Program-made: the position numbers and the translations under genes
Shown: piece by piece, positions 14,559 to 24,043 of the stretch
Numbering within the stretch: the stretch's first letter is position 1
How the letters are laid out: every line of letters starts with the position of its first letter
NCBI RefSeq assembly: GCF_900250075.1
Contig: NZ_LT977070.1
Coordinates: forward strand, 3,424,749-3,488,748
Source of the DNA: Cupriavidus taiwanensis
GTDB taxonomy: Bacteria > Pseudomonadota > Gammaproteobacteria > Burkholderiales > Burkholderiaceae
Reading direction: 5' to 3'
Length of the DNA stretch: 64,000 nt
Notes under the pieces: generated by a model
Databases searched by the model: none
Told to the model about the DNA's origin: nothing
Seen by the model: the letters and a program-made list of their open reading frames with translations, nothing else

Positions 14559-15278
14559 TTATGGCGTTTTTGCCGCATTTCCAGGCGCCGTTTGCACCTT
14601 TTTGGGGCGACCTTTCGGCAAGGGCTGGACCCGTCGTGGACCATGTCTCTCCAGTTGCGCCAGGAATGCGTCGCCGCCGAGCGGCCAGCCGCTATGCGCA
14701 TGGGCGCGCAACGTCTGCAGGGTCTTGCCGGACAAGCCTTCGGCGCTGAGCGTCCGGTAGTTCGATTGCCGTTCGAATGGGGTATTGCCCAGCTCCCAGT
14801 AGGCGGCGTGGTCGCTGACAAAGGGACTGGCCTCGATGCCGGCGTGATGGCGGTAGCTGCTCCAGCAGTCGGCCTCCGGGCTGTTGACCTCCCCCGCGCG
14901 CACCGCGTTGCCCTCGACGTAGAGCATGGCCGGCAGCAGCCACTGGGCCGGATCGAACACGGCGGAACGGAAGCGACCCTCCCACAGGGTGCCGGTGCGG
15001 CTCGCGACGCGGTTGAAGTAGCGCGCGTAGCGGCGTCCGACCGCCTGCATGGTCAGGCTAAGCGCGTCCTCACTTTTCGGCGTTGCCACCAGGTGTACGT
15101 GATTGGGCCGCAGCGCATAGGCGTGGATGGCGAGGTCGTGCTCGCGCGCGGCCATGCGCAGGCAGTCGAGGTAATGCACGTAGTCGTCGGCGCCCAGGAA
15201 GACGGGCTGGCGGTTGTTGCCGCGCTGCAACACCAACGCGGGCAATCCGGTGGGGGAAAAACGGGGAAGACGGGCCAT
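14559..15278 (-). CDS. REP-associated tyrosine transposase (RAYT, Y1_Tnp/IS200-like)
   Basis: This 239-residue protein has the HUH single-strand nuclease fold: PNHVHLV supplies the metal-binding His-x-His pair and the helix GRRYARYFN contains the likely catalytic Tyr. The following GTLWEGRFRS and LPAMLYVEGNAVRAG are hallmarks of the RAYT subgroup. RAYTs are single-copy, non-self-mobile relatives of IS200/IS605 transposases that act on REP sequences. ATG 15278 (MARLPRF) is preferred because the family begins with M-A-R-L/P-R; an ATG at 15311 would add an unrelated extension. The coding frame appears intact. Confidence 0.88.
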   Translation of the reverse strand: MARLPRFSPTGLPALVLQRGNNRQPVFLGADDYVHYLDCLRMAAREHDLAIHAYALRPNHVHLVATPKSEDALSLTMQAVGRRYARYFNRVASRTGTLWEGRFRSAVFDPAQWLLPAMLYVEGNAVRAGEVNSPEADCWSSYRHHAGIEASPFVSDHAAYWELGNTPFERQSNYRTLSAEGLSGKTLQTLRAHAHSGWPLGGDAFLAQLERHGPRRVQPLPKGRPKKVQTAPGNAAKTP

Positions 15279-15332
15279 GACAGGTCGTGCGGGCTGCGAT
15301 GCCCGCATCATAGCCTGATCCGTCCCTAATTT

Positions 15333-16475
15333 TCAGGGCGCGGTGCCCTCGCTGACCGCGAAGATGCGGCGATGTTCGCGGATGGCGTAGCGGTCGGTCA
15401 TGCCGGCAATGTAATGGGCAATCAGCCGCGACTGGTCGCCGCCATGGCTGGCCTGGTACTGCGGCGGCAGCAGGCGCGGATCGGACATGAAGGCCTGGAA
15501 CAGGTCGCCGACGATGCGCTGCGCCTTGGCCGACATCCGCATCACCAGGTAATGCCGGTACAGGTGCCGGAACAGGAAGCGCTTGAGCGCCGCGGCTTCC
15601 TCGTGGATCTGCGCACTGAAGCCGACCAGCGGCCCGGCGGCCCGCACCGCGTCGATATTGCGCGGGTTGGTGTCGGCGATATTGCGGCTGGTGGTTTCGA
15701 TCAGGTCGACGATCAGCGTGTTGATCATGCGCCGGACCGTCTCGTTGATGGCGCGCCGGCCATTGATGCCGGGGAAGGCCTCGGCCACCTCGGCCCGGTG
15801 GCGGCCCCACATCGGCACCTCGTCGAGCTGCTCCAGCGTCAGCAGCCCGGAGCGCAGGCCGTCGTCGATGTCGTGGTTGTTGTAGGCGATCTCGTCGGCA
15901 AGGTTGGCCAGCTGGGCCTCCAGCGACGGTTGCGTGCCCTCCAGGAAGCGCCGGCCCAGCTCGCCCAGCGCCGACGCATTGACGCGCGAGCAATGCTTGA
16001 GGATGCCCTCGCGCGTCTCGAAGGTCAGGTTCAGGCCGTTGAAGCCGCCGTAGCGCTCTTCCAGCTCGTCCACCACCAGCAGGCTCTGCAGGTTGTGCTC
16101 GAAGCCGCCGTGGTTCTTCATGCACTGGTTCAGCGCGTCCTGCCCGGCGTGGCCAAACGGGGTGTGCCCCAGGTCGTGCGCCAGCGAGATCGCCTCGACC
16201 AGGTCCTCGTTCAGGCGCAGGTTGCGCGCGATCGAGCGGGCGATCTGCGCCACTTCCAGGCTGTGGGTGAGCCGGGTGCGGAACAGGTCGCCCTCGTGGT
16301 TGACGAAGACCTGGGTCTTGTACTCGAGCCGCCGGAACGCCGTGCTGTGGATCACGCGGTCGCGGTCGCGCTGGAATTCGCTGCGCGACAGCGACGCGGG
16401 TTCGGCGTGCACGCGCCCGCGCGTCTGCGCGGAGCGGGCGGCGTACGGGGCGAGGTGGCTTTCAAAGTCGGTCAT
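15333..16475 (-). CDS. dgt: Deoxyguanosinetriphosphate triphosphohydrolase-like protein (HD domain)
   Basis: This 380-residue dNTP triphosphohydrolase of the HD superfamily hydrolyses dGTP or other dNTPs to nucleoside and triphosphate. The metal-binding residues are visible as [20 protein letters not shown] (first His) and [16 protein letters not shown] (the HD pair and second-shell His). An amino-terminal Arg-rich helix and [15 protein letters not shown] are also typical. ATG 16475 gives the standard start [14 protein letters not shown]. It lies downstream of aroB, and the stop codon is immediately followed by the RAYT end sequence, so the last residues could have been altered by insertion. 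Confidence 0.93.
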   Translation of the reverse strand: MTDFESHLAPYAARSAQTRGRVHAEPASLSRSEFQRDRDRVIHSTAFRRLEYKTQVFVNHEGDLFRTRLTHSLEVAQIARSIARNLRLNEDLVEAISLAHDLGHTPFGHAGQDALNQCMKNHGGFEHNLQSLLVVDELEERYGGFNGLNLTFETREGILKHCSRVNASALGELGRRFLEGTQPSLEAQLANLADEIAYNNHDIDDGLRSGLLTLEQLDEVPMWGRHRAEVAEAFPGINGRRAINETVRRMINTLIVDLIETTSRNIADTNPRNIDAVRAAGPLVGFSAQIHEEAAALKRFLFRHLYRHYLVMRMSAKAQRIVGDLFQAFMSDPRLLPPQYQASHGGDQSRLIAHYIAGMTDRYAIREHRRIFAVSEGTAP

Positions 16476-16522
16476 GCGGCGCGTCCGGTGGCTGGGTCGG
16501 GTGGCGAGGCATAACCGATCGG

Positions 16523-17629
16523 TCAGGCGACCGGTGCCTCGGTGGGAGGTTTCAGGACGGCGTGGGCCAGCGTCGCGCGCAGATCCGTGTCCGGCACGCT
16601 GGTAATGAACGCCTCGCCGAGCTTCTTCAGCAGGATGAACTTGATGCTGCCGGCCTCGGCCTTCTTGTCGACCTTCATCAGTTCGATATAGCGGTCGGCG
16701 CCCAGTTCCGGCGCCACCACCGGCAGCATCGCCGCCTGCGTCAGCGTGCGCACGCGCGCCAGCGTCTCGATATCGATAAAGCCCAGCCGGTGCGACAGGT
16801 CGGCGGCCATCACCATGCCGCAGCCCACGGCTTCGCCGTGCAGCCAGGCGCCGTAGCCCATGCCGGCCTCGATCGCGTGGCCGAAGGTATGGCCGAAATT
16901 GAGGATGGCACGCAGTCCGCCCTCGCGCTCGTCCTGCGCCACCACGCCCGCCTTGATCTCGCATGAGCGCTGCACGGCAACCGCCATCAGCTCCGGGTCG
17001 CAGGCATTCAGTGCCTGGATGTTGCGCTCGATCCAGGCGAAGTACTCGGCGTCGGCAATGGCGCCGTGCTTGATCACCTCGGCCATGCCCGCCGCCAGTT
17101 CGCGCGGCGGCAGCGTGCGCAGCGTGTCGATGTCGGCGATCACCGCGTTGGGCTGGTGGAACGCGCCGATCATGTTCTTGCCGAGCGGGTGGTTGATGCC
17201 GGTCTTGCCGCCCACCGACGAATCGACCTGCGCCAGCAGCGTGGTCGGCATCTGCACGAACGGCACGCCGCGCATGTAGCAGGCGGCGGCAAACCCGGTC
17301 ATGTCGCCCACCACGCCGCCGCCCAGCGCCACCAGCGTGGTCTTGCGGTCGGCGCCTGCCTGCAGCAAGGCATCGAAGATGCGGTTCAGCGTTTCCCAGT
17401 GCTTGAAGGCCTCGCCGTCGGGCAGCGTGACGGTGCGCACGGTCTTGCCCAGCGCCGCCAGCGCGGCCTCGACGCGCGCCGCATAGAGCGGGCCGACGGT
17501 TTCATTGGTGACGATGACGGCGTGCCGGCCGCGCACGTGCGGGCGCAGCAGCTCGGCGTTGTCGAGCAGGCCGGTGCCGATATGGATGGGGTAGCTGCGC
17601 TCGCCCAGGTCGACTTCAAGGGTAATCAT
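16523..17629 (-). CDS. aroB: 3-dehydroquinate synthase
   Basis: AroB (368 residues) converts DAHP to 3-dehydroquinate, the second step of the shikimate pathway, using NAD and a divalent metal. The NAD-binding segment [16 protein letters not shown], the substrate region [19 protein letters not shown], and the metal ligands in [13 protein letters not shown] and [12 protein letters not shown] are all present. Its ATG overlaps the aroK stop codon (ATGA), a coupling of two shikimate-pathway genes. Length is normal. Confidence 0.97.
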   Translation of the reverse strand: MITLEVDLGERSYPIHIGTGLLDNAELLRPHVRGRHAVIVTNETVGPLYAARVEAALAALGKTVRTVTLPDGEAFKHWETLNRIFDALLQAGADRKTTLVALGGGVVGDMTGFAAACYMRGVPFVQMPTTLLAQVDSSVGGKTGINHPLGKNMIGAFHQPNAVIADIDTLRTLPPRELAAGMAEVIKHGAIADAEYFAWIERNIQALNACDPELMAVAVQRSCEIKAGVVAQDEREGGLRAILNFGHTFGHAIEAGMGYGAWLHGEAVGCGMVMAADLSHRLGFIDIETLARVRTLTQAAMLPVVAPELGADRYIELMKVDKKAEAGSIKFILLKKLGEAFITSVPDTDLRATLAHAVLKPPTEAPVA

Positions 17630-18366
17630 GGATTGGGGTCCTGCGCCGGCGGCCCGGCATCGCCCGCGGGCGGGGACGCCGGCTGCGGGGGATCGATCCG
17701 GAAACCGGCCATTTCAAGTTGCATCAACACCATATTAGCAAGCTGCGCCACCGAGGGCTTGCCGGTTTCGATGATGAAGTCGGCGACTTCGCGGTACAGC
17801 GGATCGCGCTCGGCGTACAGCGCCTCGAGCTTGCCCTTGGGATCCTCGGTCTGCAGCAGCGGGCGGTTGCGGTCGTGCCGGGTACGCAGCCACAGGTCGT
17901 GCGGGCTGGCGCGCAGGTATACGACCGTGCCGCGGGACTTCAGCACCTCGCGGTTCTCGGCGCGCAGCACCGCGCCGCCGCCGGTGGCCAGCACGATGCC
18001 CTGGCGCTGCGCCAGTTCGCGGATCATCGCGGCCTCGCGGTCGCGGAAGCCGGCCTCGCCCTCGAGTTCGAAGATCACCGGGATGCGCACGCCGCAGTGC
18101 GCCTCCAGTTCGTGGTCGGAATCGAAGAACGGATAGTGCAGGCGCCGCGCCACCGTGCGGCCCACGGTGGTCTTGCCGGCGCCCATCAGGCCGACGAAAA
18201 AGAGGTTGGGTCGATCGGATTCCGGGCGGTCGGCATCGGATCGTTCGGCTTCGCGCCGATCCGGCGCCTGGCGCTGCGCCGCCGGCCCTGTCGCTGAGGC
18301 TGTCACGGGACTGTGGTTCGGGAGCGCGGCATGCGGGCCGTCCTCCCCGGTTGGGAACTGCATCAT
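17626..18366 (-). CDS. aroK: Shikimate kinase
   Basis: AroK phosphorylates shikimate with ATP. The P-loop [12 protein letters not shown], the shikimate-binding [11 protein letters not shown] and [11 protein letters not shown], and the lid RPLLQT are present. At 246 residues it is longer than the usual ~175: about 50 charged residues (Arg/Asp/Pro-rich) precede the core and a Pro/Ala tail of ~25 follows. The start is one of two adjacent ATGs (18366 or 18363) with AAGAAG just upstream. A later start would be needed if the extension is not real. It is followed by aroB with a 4-bp overlap. Confidence 0.93.
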   Translation of the reverse strand: MMQFPTGEDGPHAALPNHSPVTASATGPAAQRQAPDRREAERSDADRPESDRPNLFFVGLMGAGKTTVGRTVARRLHYPFFDSDHELEAHCGVRIPVIFELEGEAGFRDREAAMIRELAQRQGIVLATGGGAVLRAENREVLKSRGTVVYLRASPHDLWLRTRHDRNRPLLQTEDPKGKLEALYAERDPLYREVADFIIETGKPSVAQLANMVLMQLEMAGFRIDPPQPASPPAGDAGPPAQDPNP

Positions 18367-18481
18367 CTTCTTATGTTGTGGCGCGGCCGGCAAGTGCCGA
18401 ATGCGGCATAGGCCGCATTTCTCGCCGTCGCGCATGCATTCCGGGCCGGGGCCAGGCCCGGCTGCTTGCGGCGCGCGGCGC

Positions 18482-18510
18482 AAAAAAAGGCCGCATCGGT
18501 CGATGCGGCC
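18482..18510 (-). terminator. Intrinsic terminator after pilQ
   Basis: A perfect 10-bp stem GGCCGCATCG/CGATGCGGCC with a 2-nt loop is followed on the minus strand by seven T residues. It separates pilMNOPQ from aroK. Confidence 0.88.
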
Positions 18511-18539
18511 TGCCAGTCTACTGTATCCGGCGCCCGGCG

Positions 18540-20675
18540 CTACCTGAGCGACACGCTTTCGTTGAGGATGCGCGGGGTCAGGAACACCAGCAGCTCGGTC
18601 CGGTTGCGGACCTTGGCGTTGTTCTTGAACAGGTAGCCGAGCACCGGGATATCGCCCAGCAGCGGCACCTTGTCGACGTCGGTGGACTCGGTCTGGGTGT
18701 AGATACCGCCAATCACCACGGTGCCGCCGTTCTCGACCAGCACCTGGGTCTGCACATGCTTGGTGTCGATGGCAAAGCCCGAGGTGGTCTGGATCCCCAC
18801 GCTGTCCTTGTTCACGTCCACGTCGAGCAGCACGTTGCCTTCGGGCGTGATCTGCGGCGTCACCTCGAGCTTCAGGTTGGCCTTGCGGAACTGCACCGAG
18901 GTGGCACCGCTGGACGTGGCGGCCTGGTAAGGCAGTTCGGTACCCTGCTCGATCAGCGCCTTGATGTTGTTGGCCGTGACCACGCGCGGGCTGGAAATGA
19001 TCTTGCCCTTGCCGTCCGCCTCCAGCGCCGACAATTCCAGTGCCAGGAAGCGCGTGGCGGCGCTGTTGAACAGGCTCACCGCGATATTGGCCGGGTTGGT
19101 GCCGTTGATGGATCCGGCCGGCAGGCTCAGGAACGGGCCGTTGTCGGAGGTCGCCCCCGGCAGCACGTTGTTGTAGGTGTTGCCGACGCGGGCATTGTTG
19201 TACTGCCCGGCAAAGCCCAGCTTGACGCCCAGGTTGCGGCTGAAGGTATCGGTGGCCTCGACGATGCGCGCCTCGATGATGACCTGGCGCACCGGAATGT
19301 CGATCTTGCCGATAAAGCTCTGCACCTCTTCCAGCTTGGAGGCGATATCCGACACAAAGAGCTGGTTGGTGCGCGCATCGGCCGTCAGCGAACCGCGCCT
19401 GGACAGCATGCGCGTGCTGGCGCCCGCCGCCCCCGCGGACCCGATGGGCGCGGCCGCGCCGCCGCCGGCGCCCATGCCCAGCAGCATCCTGCGCACGTCC
19501 TCGGCGCGCTGGTAATTGAGCTGGAACACCTGGCTGCGGATCGGCTCGAGGTCATTGATCTGCTGCTGCGACTCGAGCTCCAGCTTCTCCTTGGTCTGCA
19601 GCTCGGCCCTGGGCGCCACCCACAGCACATTGCCGTTGCGGCGCGAGGCCAGCCCCTTCGCATCCATCACGATCTGCAGCGCCTGGTCCCACGGCACGTC
19701 CTTGAGCCGCAGCGTGATGTTGCCCTGCACGCTTTCGCTGGTGATGATGTTCAGGTTGGTAAAGTCGGCGAACACCTGCAGCAGCGAGCGGATGTCGATG
19801 TTCTGGAAGTTCAGCGACAGGCGCTCGCCGCGGTAGCCCGGGCCGCTGATCAGCTTGGTGGGGTCTTCCTTGACCGGCCGGACCTCGACCACGAACTGGG
19901 TGTCGGTCTGGTACGAGCTGTATTCCCAGTTGCCGCGCGGCTCGATGGTCAGGCGCGCATTGCCGTTGGCGTCGGAGGCGCGCATGCCCTGCACCGGCGA
20001 GCCATAGTCGCTGACGTCGAAGTGCCGCCGCAGGTTCTCCGGCAGCGTGGTGCCGAGGAAATCGACCACCACGTTCTTGCCCTGTTGCGCGATATTGATG
20101 CCCGACTCGCGCGAGGACAGGTCCACCACCACGCGCCCGGCGCCGTCCGCGCCCCGGCGGAAGTCGATAGCACGCACCGACGGCCGCCCCGCCGCGGCGC
20201 CAGGCGCCGTCGCGGCCGGCGCGAAGGTCGGCGCGGCACTCTTGGCCGCCGGCGCCACGTTGTCCAGCGACACCACGAAGACATTGCCGCGCTGGTCGGT
20301 GCGATACGTGGCGCTGCGCGTCAGGTCGAGGATCAACCGCGTGCGGTCGCCGATCTGCATCACATTGGCAGACTTGACCAGCTTGCCGCCGTATTCATAT
20401 TGCGCGCGCCGCTCGGCAAAGCCGGTATCGAAGAAATCGATCGCGAGCCGGGCCGGGTTCTGCGTGGTGAAGTCCGCCGGCTTCTGCGCCAGCGGCCGTT
20501 CCAGTTCGACCACCAGCACGGTCTGTTCCCCGGTCGTGCTGACGTCCACCGACTTGATCCGGTTGGCTTGCGCCAGCGCAGCCGGTGCGGCGAGCGCAAG
20601 CCATAGCGCCAGCGCGGTGGCCATGGTCCTCATCACGGCGCCCGCGCGCGCACGATACCAGCGCGCGGGGGTCAT
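18540..20675 (-). CDS. pilQ: Type IV pilus secretin PilQ
   Basis: PilQ (711 residues) forms the outer-membrane channel through which type IV pili emerge. After a signal peptide ([12 protein letters not shown], cleavage near AQA) come two AMIN domains that bind peptidoglycan, an STN-like domain ([21 protein letters not shown]), N-domain repeats and the carboxy-terminal secretin domain with [16 protein letters not shown]. The ATG at 20675 overlaps the pilP stop (ATGA); the frame stays open a little further upstream. A low-complexity Gly/Ala loop ([16 protein letters not shown]) sits between N-domains. Last gene of pilMNOPQ. Confidence 0.95.
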   Translation of the reverse strand: MTPARWYRARAGAVMRTMATALALWLALAAPAALAQANRIKSVDVSTTGEQTVLVVELERPLAQKPADFTTQNPARLAIDFFDTGFAERRAQYEYGGKLVKSANVMQIGDRTRLILDLTRSATYRTDQRGNVFVVSLDNVAPAAKSAAPTFAPAATAPGAAAGRPSVRAIDFRRGADGAGRVVVDLSSRESGINIAQQGKNVVVDFLGTTLPENLRRHFDVSDYGSPVQGMRASDANGNARLTIEPRGNWEYSSYQTDTQFVVEVRPVKEDPTKLISGPGYRGERLSLNFQNIDIRSLLQVFADFTNLNIITSESVQGNITLRLKDVPWDQALQIVMDAKGLASRRNGNVLWVAPRAELQTKEKLELESQQQINDLEPIRSQVFQLNYQRAEDVRRMLLGMGAGGGAAAPIGSAGAAGASTRMLSRRGSLTADARTNQLFVSDIASKLEEVQSFIGKIDIPVRQVIIEARIVEATDTFSRNLGVKLGFAGQYNNARVGNTYNNVLPGATSDNGPFLSLPAGSINGTNPANIAVSLFNSAATRFLALELSALEADGKGKIISSPRVVTANNIKALIEQGTELPYQAATSSGATSVQFRKANLKLEVTPQITPEGNVLLDVDVNKDSVGIQTTSGFAIDTKHVQTQVLVENGGTVVIGGIYTQTESTDVDKVPLLGDIPVLGYLFKNNAKVRNRTELLVFLTPRILNESVSLR

Positions 20676-21220
20676 GCCGCCGCGTCCAGCTTCAGGCTGG
20701 TCATTTTCTCTTTCCACTCGGATACCCCCTCCCGGACCAATTCGCGCAACACGATCTCCTGATCGGTGATGCGGACCACCCGGCCATAGCTCTGGCCGAG
20801 ATACTGACCCACCTTCACATGGTGGATCTTGTTATCAACACGGACGATGCCGAAGGTTTCCCCCTGCTTCTTCATCATCCCGAGCATCTTGAAGTTTTCG
20901 AGCGGATAGTCCTCGAGCGGCTCGCGGCGCCGGCCGGCTTCGGGCGAATCGGCCAGGGTCTTGTTCAGTTCGCCGATCTTGGCCTGCGCGAACGGCTCGG
21001 GCGCGCTGGCCGCGGCGTATTCGCGCGGCACGTAGGGGCGGGCGTCGGGCACGGGCTCGGGCGGCTTGGTGCGGGCGCTGCGGGTCGCTTCCATCCACTG
21101 GCGCAGCGCATCCTCATCGCTGGCGCCGCAGGCGCCCAGCAAGCCGAGCGCCAGCGCCGCCGCCAGCGTGCGCCGCGACGCGGTCCAGGCCAGGGCGCGG
21201 GTTCGAACGGCACGGCTCAT
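20672..21220 (-). CDS. pilP: Type IV pilus lipoprotein PilP
   Basis: PilP (182 residues) is an inner-membrane lipoprotein linking the PilN/PilO alignment complex to the PilQ secretin. A basic amino end and hydrophobic core lead to the lipobox LLGAC (Cys31). The carboxy half carries the PilP fold (YPLENFKMLGMMKKQGETFGIV, VGQYLGQSYGRVVRI). It overlaps both neighbours by 4 bp. Confidence 0.95.
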   Translation of the reverse strand: MSRAVRTRALAWTASRRTLAAALALGLLGACGASDEDALRQWMEATRSARTKPPEPVPDARPYVPREYAAASAPEPFAQAKIGELNKTLADSPEAGRRREPLEDYPLENFKMLGMMKKQGETFGIVRVDNKIHHVKVGQYLGQSYGRVVRITDQEIVLRELVREGVSEWKEKMTSLKLDAAA

Positions 21221-21888
21221 TTCGGACCTCCCGCCTTGGCGGCCGCCGCGGCCGCGGCGGCCTTGCGTTGCGCCGCCTGTTCTTCCGCGTCGAGCGCGCG
21301 GTAGGCCATCGCCACCGCCTCCATCGACAGCCCGCCATCCTTGGTATTGGCCAGCTGCAGGTTCTGCATCGACACGATCCGCGACAGCGCCGCGACGTCG
21401 GCATTGAACTGAGCCACCTCGTGATAGCGCCCGGTGACCCGCAGGTTCACCGGAATCTCGGCAAAGTAGGGCTTGATCACCGCCGCCTGCGGCTTGAACA
21501 GCTCGAATTGCAGCCCCCGCGCGACGCCGGCATGGTTGACGTCGGCCAGCAGCGCATCCATTTCCGTCTTGTTGGGCAGCTGCCGCTCCAGCAGCGCCAC
21601 GCGCTGCTCGACCTGCTTCTTCTGCTCGCGCAGCGCCTCGAGATTGGCCACCTGCGCCACCTTGGACTGGTACGCCTGCTTCAGGCTTTCCTGCTCCTGG
21701 CGCTGGCGCTCGAGTTCTTCGAACTTTGCGCTCCAGTAGAACTGCCAGCCCAGCAGCAGCACCACCGCCGCGGCCAGGATCGCGAACAGCACGCGCGGCG
21801 CGGCCGGCCAGGTCTCCGGCTCGTTCAGGTTGAGCCCGCGGAACTGGCTGGTCAGGTCAGCCAGGTTGATTTCGGTATTGAGCGCCAT
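21217..21888 (-). CDS. pilO: Type IV pilus inner-membrane protein PilO
   Basis: PilO (223 residues) pairs with PilN in the inner-membrane alignment complex. A single membrane helix (VLFAILAAAVVLLLGWQFYW, residues ~30-50) is followed by a heptad-rich coiled coil (residues ~55-105, rich in Gln/Glu/Lys) and a ferredoxin-like periplasmic domain. The carboxy end is unusually Ala-rich. It starts 2 bp after pilN and overlaps pilP. Confidence 0.95.
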   Translation of the reverse strand: MALNTEINLADLTSQFRGLNLNEPETWPAAPRVLFAILAAAVVLLLGWQFYWSAKFEELERQRQEQESLKQAYQSKVAQVANLEALREQKKQVEQRVALLERQLPNKTEMDALLADVNHAGVARGLQFELFKPQAAVIKPYFAEIPVNLRVTGRYHEVAQFNADVAALSRIVSMQNLQLANTKDGGLSMEAVAMAYRALDAEEQAAQRKAAAAAAAAKAGGPK

Positions 21889-21890
21889 GG

Positions 21891-22556
21891 TCAGGCCTTT
21901 CCGCCCGCGGGTGCGGGGGCGGGGACAGGTACGGCGGCAGGGGCCGAAGCGCCCGCGGCAGCCTTCTTGCCGTCGGCCGGGACCTCCGGCGCGCGGTACG
22001 CGAAGCGCATCGAGAAATCGAACAGCCGGCGCTGCTCGCGCAGGTTGTTGGTCATGGTGACCGCCTTGGACTCGACCAGCTCGGCCTTGTCGAGCCAGGC
22101 CACCCCGCCCAGGTTGCGCAGCAGCTCGGAAATGCGTTCGTTGGACTGCGCCACGCCGGCAATGGTGAAGGCCTCGCCGGCCTGCTTCAGGCTGGTCAGG
22201 TAGACGCCTTCCGGCACCTGCCGCACCAGTTCCTCGAGCAGCTGCACCGGGCGGTTGCGCTCGGTCTGCAGGCTTTCGACGGCCTTCTGGCGCTGCAGCA
22301 GCGCGTCGATGTCTTTCTTCAGCGTGTTGACTTCGCGGATCTGCCCGTCAAGCCGGGCGTTTTCCGCGCTCAGCACCTGGTTGAGCGCCACCACGGACGC
22401 GATGCGCCCGTCGATATAGACGCCGCCCAGCAGCACCACCGCCGCGCCCGCCGCGGCCGCCGCGCCCAGCATGGTGTAGACCTTCTTGCGCCGCGCCGCC
22501 TTGCGGGCTTCATGGTAGGGCAGCAGGTTGACCGAAGGCAGTGTGTTCGTTGACAT
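21891..22556 (-). CDS. pilN: Type IV pilus inner-membrane protein PilN
   Basis: PilN (221 residues) connects cytoplasmic PilM to periplasmic PilO. The conserved amino-terminal NLLPYHEARK motif, which docks into PilM, is at residues 10-19 and is followed by one membrane helix, a coiled coil (SAENARLDGQIREVNTLKKD) and a periplasmic domain. The Ala/Pro tail (PVPAPAPAGGKA) is low complexity. ATG 22556 was chosen because it places the PilM-binding motif at the amino end. Confidence 0.95.
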   Translation of the reverse strand: MSTNTLPSVNLLPYHEARKAARRKKVYTMLGAAAAAGAAVVLLGGVYIDGRIASVVALNQVLSAENARLDGQIREVNTLKKDIDALLQRQKAVESLQTERNRPVQLLEELVRQVPEGVYLTSLKQAGEAFTIAGVAQSNERISELLRNLGGVAWLDKAELVESKAVTMTNNLREQRRLFDFSMRFAYRAPEVPADGKKAAAGASAPAAVPVPAPAPAGGKA

Positions 22557-22573
22557 CTCATGCCTCCGGTACG

Positions 22574-23659
22574 TTATTGCAGGCCGCGCAGGGCCAGGCC
22601 GGCACTGACGATATACGCCGGCAGGTCGCGCTGCAGGTAGCGCTCGTTGACCTTGGCGTTGGTCGCCATGTTGGCGAACGGATTCGCCAGCGTGGTGGTG
22701 ATCTTGGTCTGGTGCTGGATTGCCGCCTGCACGCCGAACAGCGATGCATGCCCGCCCGACAGCAGGATCTCGTCGACCCGGCCCAGGCTGGAACTGGCGA
22801 TGAAGTTGCCGATCGCGGACTGCACTTCCATGGCGAGGGCATCGAGCGATGGCTTGAGCAACTGGGCGCGCCAGGCCTCGGGCAGCGTGTTCTTGCGCTT
22901 CTTGATCTCGGCCTTGAGCGCGTCGAGCGTGAACATGCGCGCGGCGCTTTGGGTAAGCTGGTCGCCGTAGCTGTTCAGCGGCTGTTCGTAGAGTTCTTTC
23001 CAGCCCTGGTAGAAGATGGCCTTGGAGCGGCTGCCGCCCAGGTGGACCACCGCCACCACCGGCAGCGCGCGCGCGTCGGCCTCGGACATCTCTTGCGGCA
23101 CGCCCAGCATCTGCACGATCGAGCGCTGCACCGCGTATTCCTCGACGTCCATCACCTGCGGCTTGAGGCCGGCCATTTCCGCCGCGGTCACGCGCTCTTG
23201 CACGCGATCGCTGTTGGCCGCGGTAACGCGCACGCCAATGCCGCCCTCGGTCTCGCTGGGGCCGATCACGGCGAAATCGAAGTTGACCGCCTGCGACGGC
23301 GGATAGAGCCGGTGCGCCTCGGATTCGACCTGGGAATAGAGCTCGTCTTCGGACAGGTTGTCCGGCAGGCTGACCGTCTGCGATTCGGTCAGCATGGAGG
23401 GCACGCCCAGCACCACGTCCTTGGAGCGGATGCCGGCCTTGCCGAGCGCGCGCCTGAGCGCGATCCCGACTGCCTCGATATTGATGACGTTGCCATCGGC
23501 AACGGCATTGCGGTCCAGCAGTTCGCTGGCGCATTTTTCCAGCCGGTAGTCTTGCCTGCTGCTCCCCACGGAGAGCTCGACTACCTTGACACTGGACGAC
23601 CCGATATCCACGCCGACCGTAGTCCGGCGCAGAAGCCCCGACAAAATGCCCCGACGCAA
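22574..23659 (-). CDS. pilM: Type IV pilus assembly ATPase-fold protein PilM
   Basis: PilM (361 residues) is the actin-like cytoplasmic component that binds PilN. The phosphate-1 motif VGVDIGSSSVKVVEL and carboxy-terminal ILLSGGHASLFGV show the FtsA/actin-type fold. The start is TTG at 23659 with a strong GGGGG(T) 5-6 nt upstream; no in-frame ATG occurs before the core motif. It is the first gene of pilMNOPQ, divergent from the PBP1A gene. Confidence 0.93.
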   Translation of the reverse strand: MRRGILSGLLRRTTVGVDIGSSSVKVVELSVGSSRQDYRLEKCASELLDRNAVADGNVINIEAVGIALRRALGKAGIRSKDVVLGVPSMLTESQTVSLPDNLSEDELYSQVESEAHRLYPPSQAVNFDFAVIGPSETEGGIGVRVTAANSDRVQERVTAAEMAGLKPQVMDVEEYAVQRSIVQMLGVPQEMSEADARALPVVAVVHLGGSRSKAIFYQGWKELYEQPLNSYGDQLTQSAARMFTLDALKAEIKKRKNTLPEAWRAQLLKPSLDALAMEVQSAIGNFIASSSLGRVDEILLSGGHASLFGVQAAIQHQTKITTTLANPFANMATNAKVNERYLQRDLPAYIVSAGLALRGLQ

Positions 23660-24043
23660 GGTGACCCCCTGACTTTTGAACTCGCCCCTGGCTTGAACGC
23701 TCTAATCGGACGAGCCTAGTTTCTTGAATGAAACGTGTGCTTTTTATGTTGGCCGATTCTCACAAAATCCAGCATTGGTGGCAACGTGCCGAACTGGGGC
23801 GAACTTGTTTTTGAGAAGGCCCTCATCAATCCGTTGCCAAAACCCCACGGTCGTCGGGTTCCCTTCCATGCCTGCCTGTGCCGCGCGCTTCCCCCGTAGT
23901 CGCCCCCAACGTCGCCCTGCACGCCGGCATCCGTGGCCTTACATCTTGTAACAGCGCGATAGCGGCGCCCCCGCCACTGTGCGCCCGGGCGGGCCGATGC
24001 CGGAAGATATAATCGCGGGCACCCCTGACTAGGTATTTCCCTT
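23660..24043. other. Divergent intergenic region pilM / PBP1A gene
   Basis: This 384-bp region must hold the promoters of pilMNOPQ (minus) and the PBP1A gene (plus). On the plus strand a perfect TATAAT (24008-24013) lies about 30 bp before the PBP1A ATG, without a recognisable -35. AT-rich sequence near 23725-23770 is the likely pil promoter zone, but no clear box pair was found. No convincing small gene is present. Confidence 0.5.

Larger units (their letters stand above)
14487..15332 (-). mobile_element. RAYT mobile unit between dgt and gltB
   Basis: The unit comprises the RAYT gene with AATTAAATGGGGACACATA-type sequence at its 3' side and AAAATTAGGGACGGATCAGG at its 5' side. The right end abuts the dgt stop codon and the left end abuts the gltB -35 box. 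No target-site duplication is obvious, as expected for this HUH-type family. Boundaries are inferred from the repeats. Confidence 0.55.

Noticed and set aside
16476..16964. Extension of dgt upstream to a 543-residue protein
   Set aside because: This part is an off-frame reading of aroB; the dNTPase family begins at the ATG 16475.
18351..20606. A 751-codon plus-strand frame
   Set aside because: Antisense to pilQ with Gln/His/Arg-rich composition and no recognisable domain.
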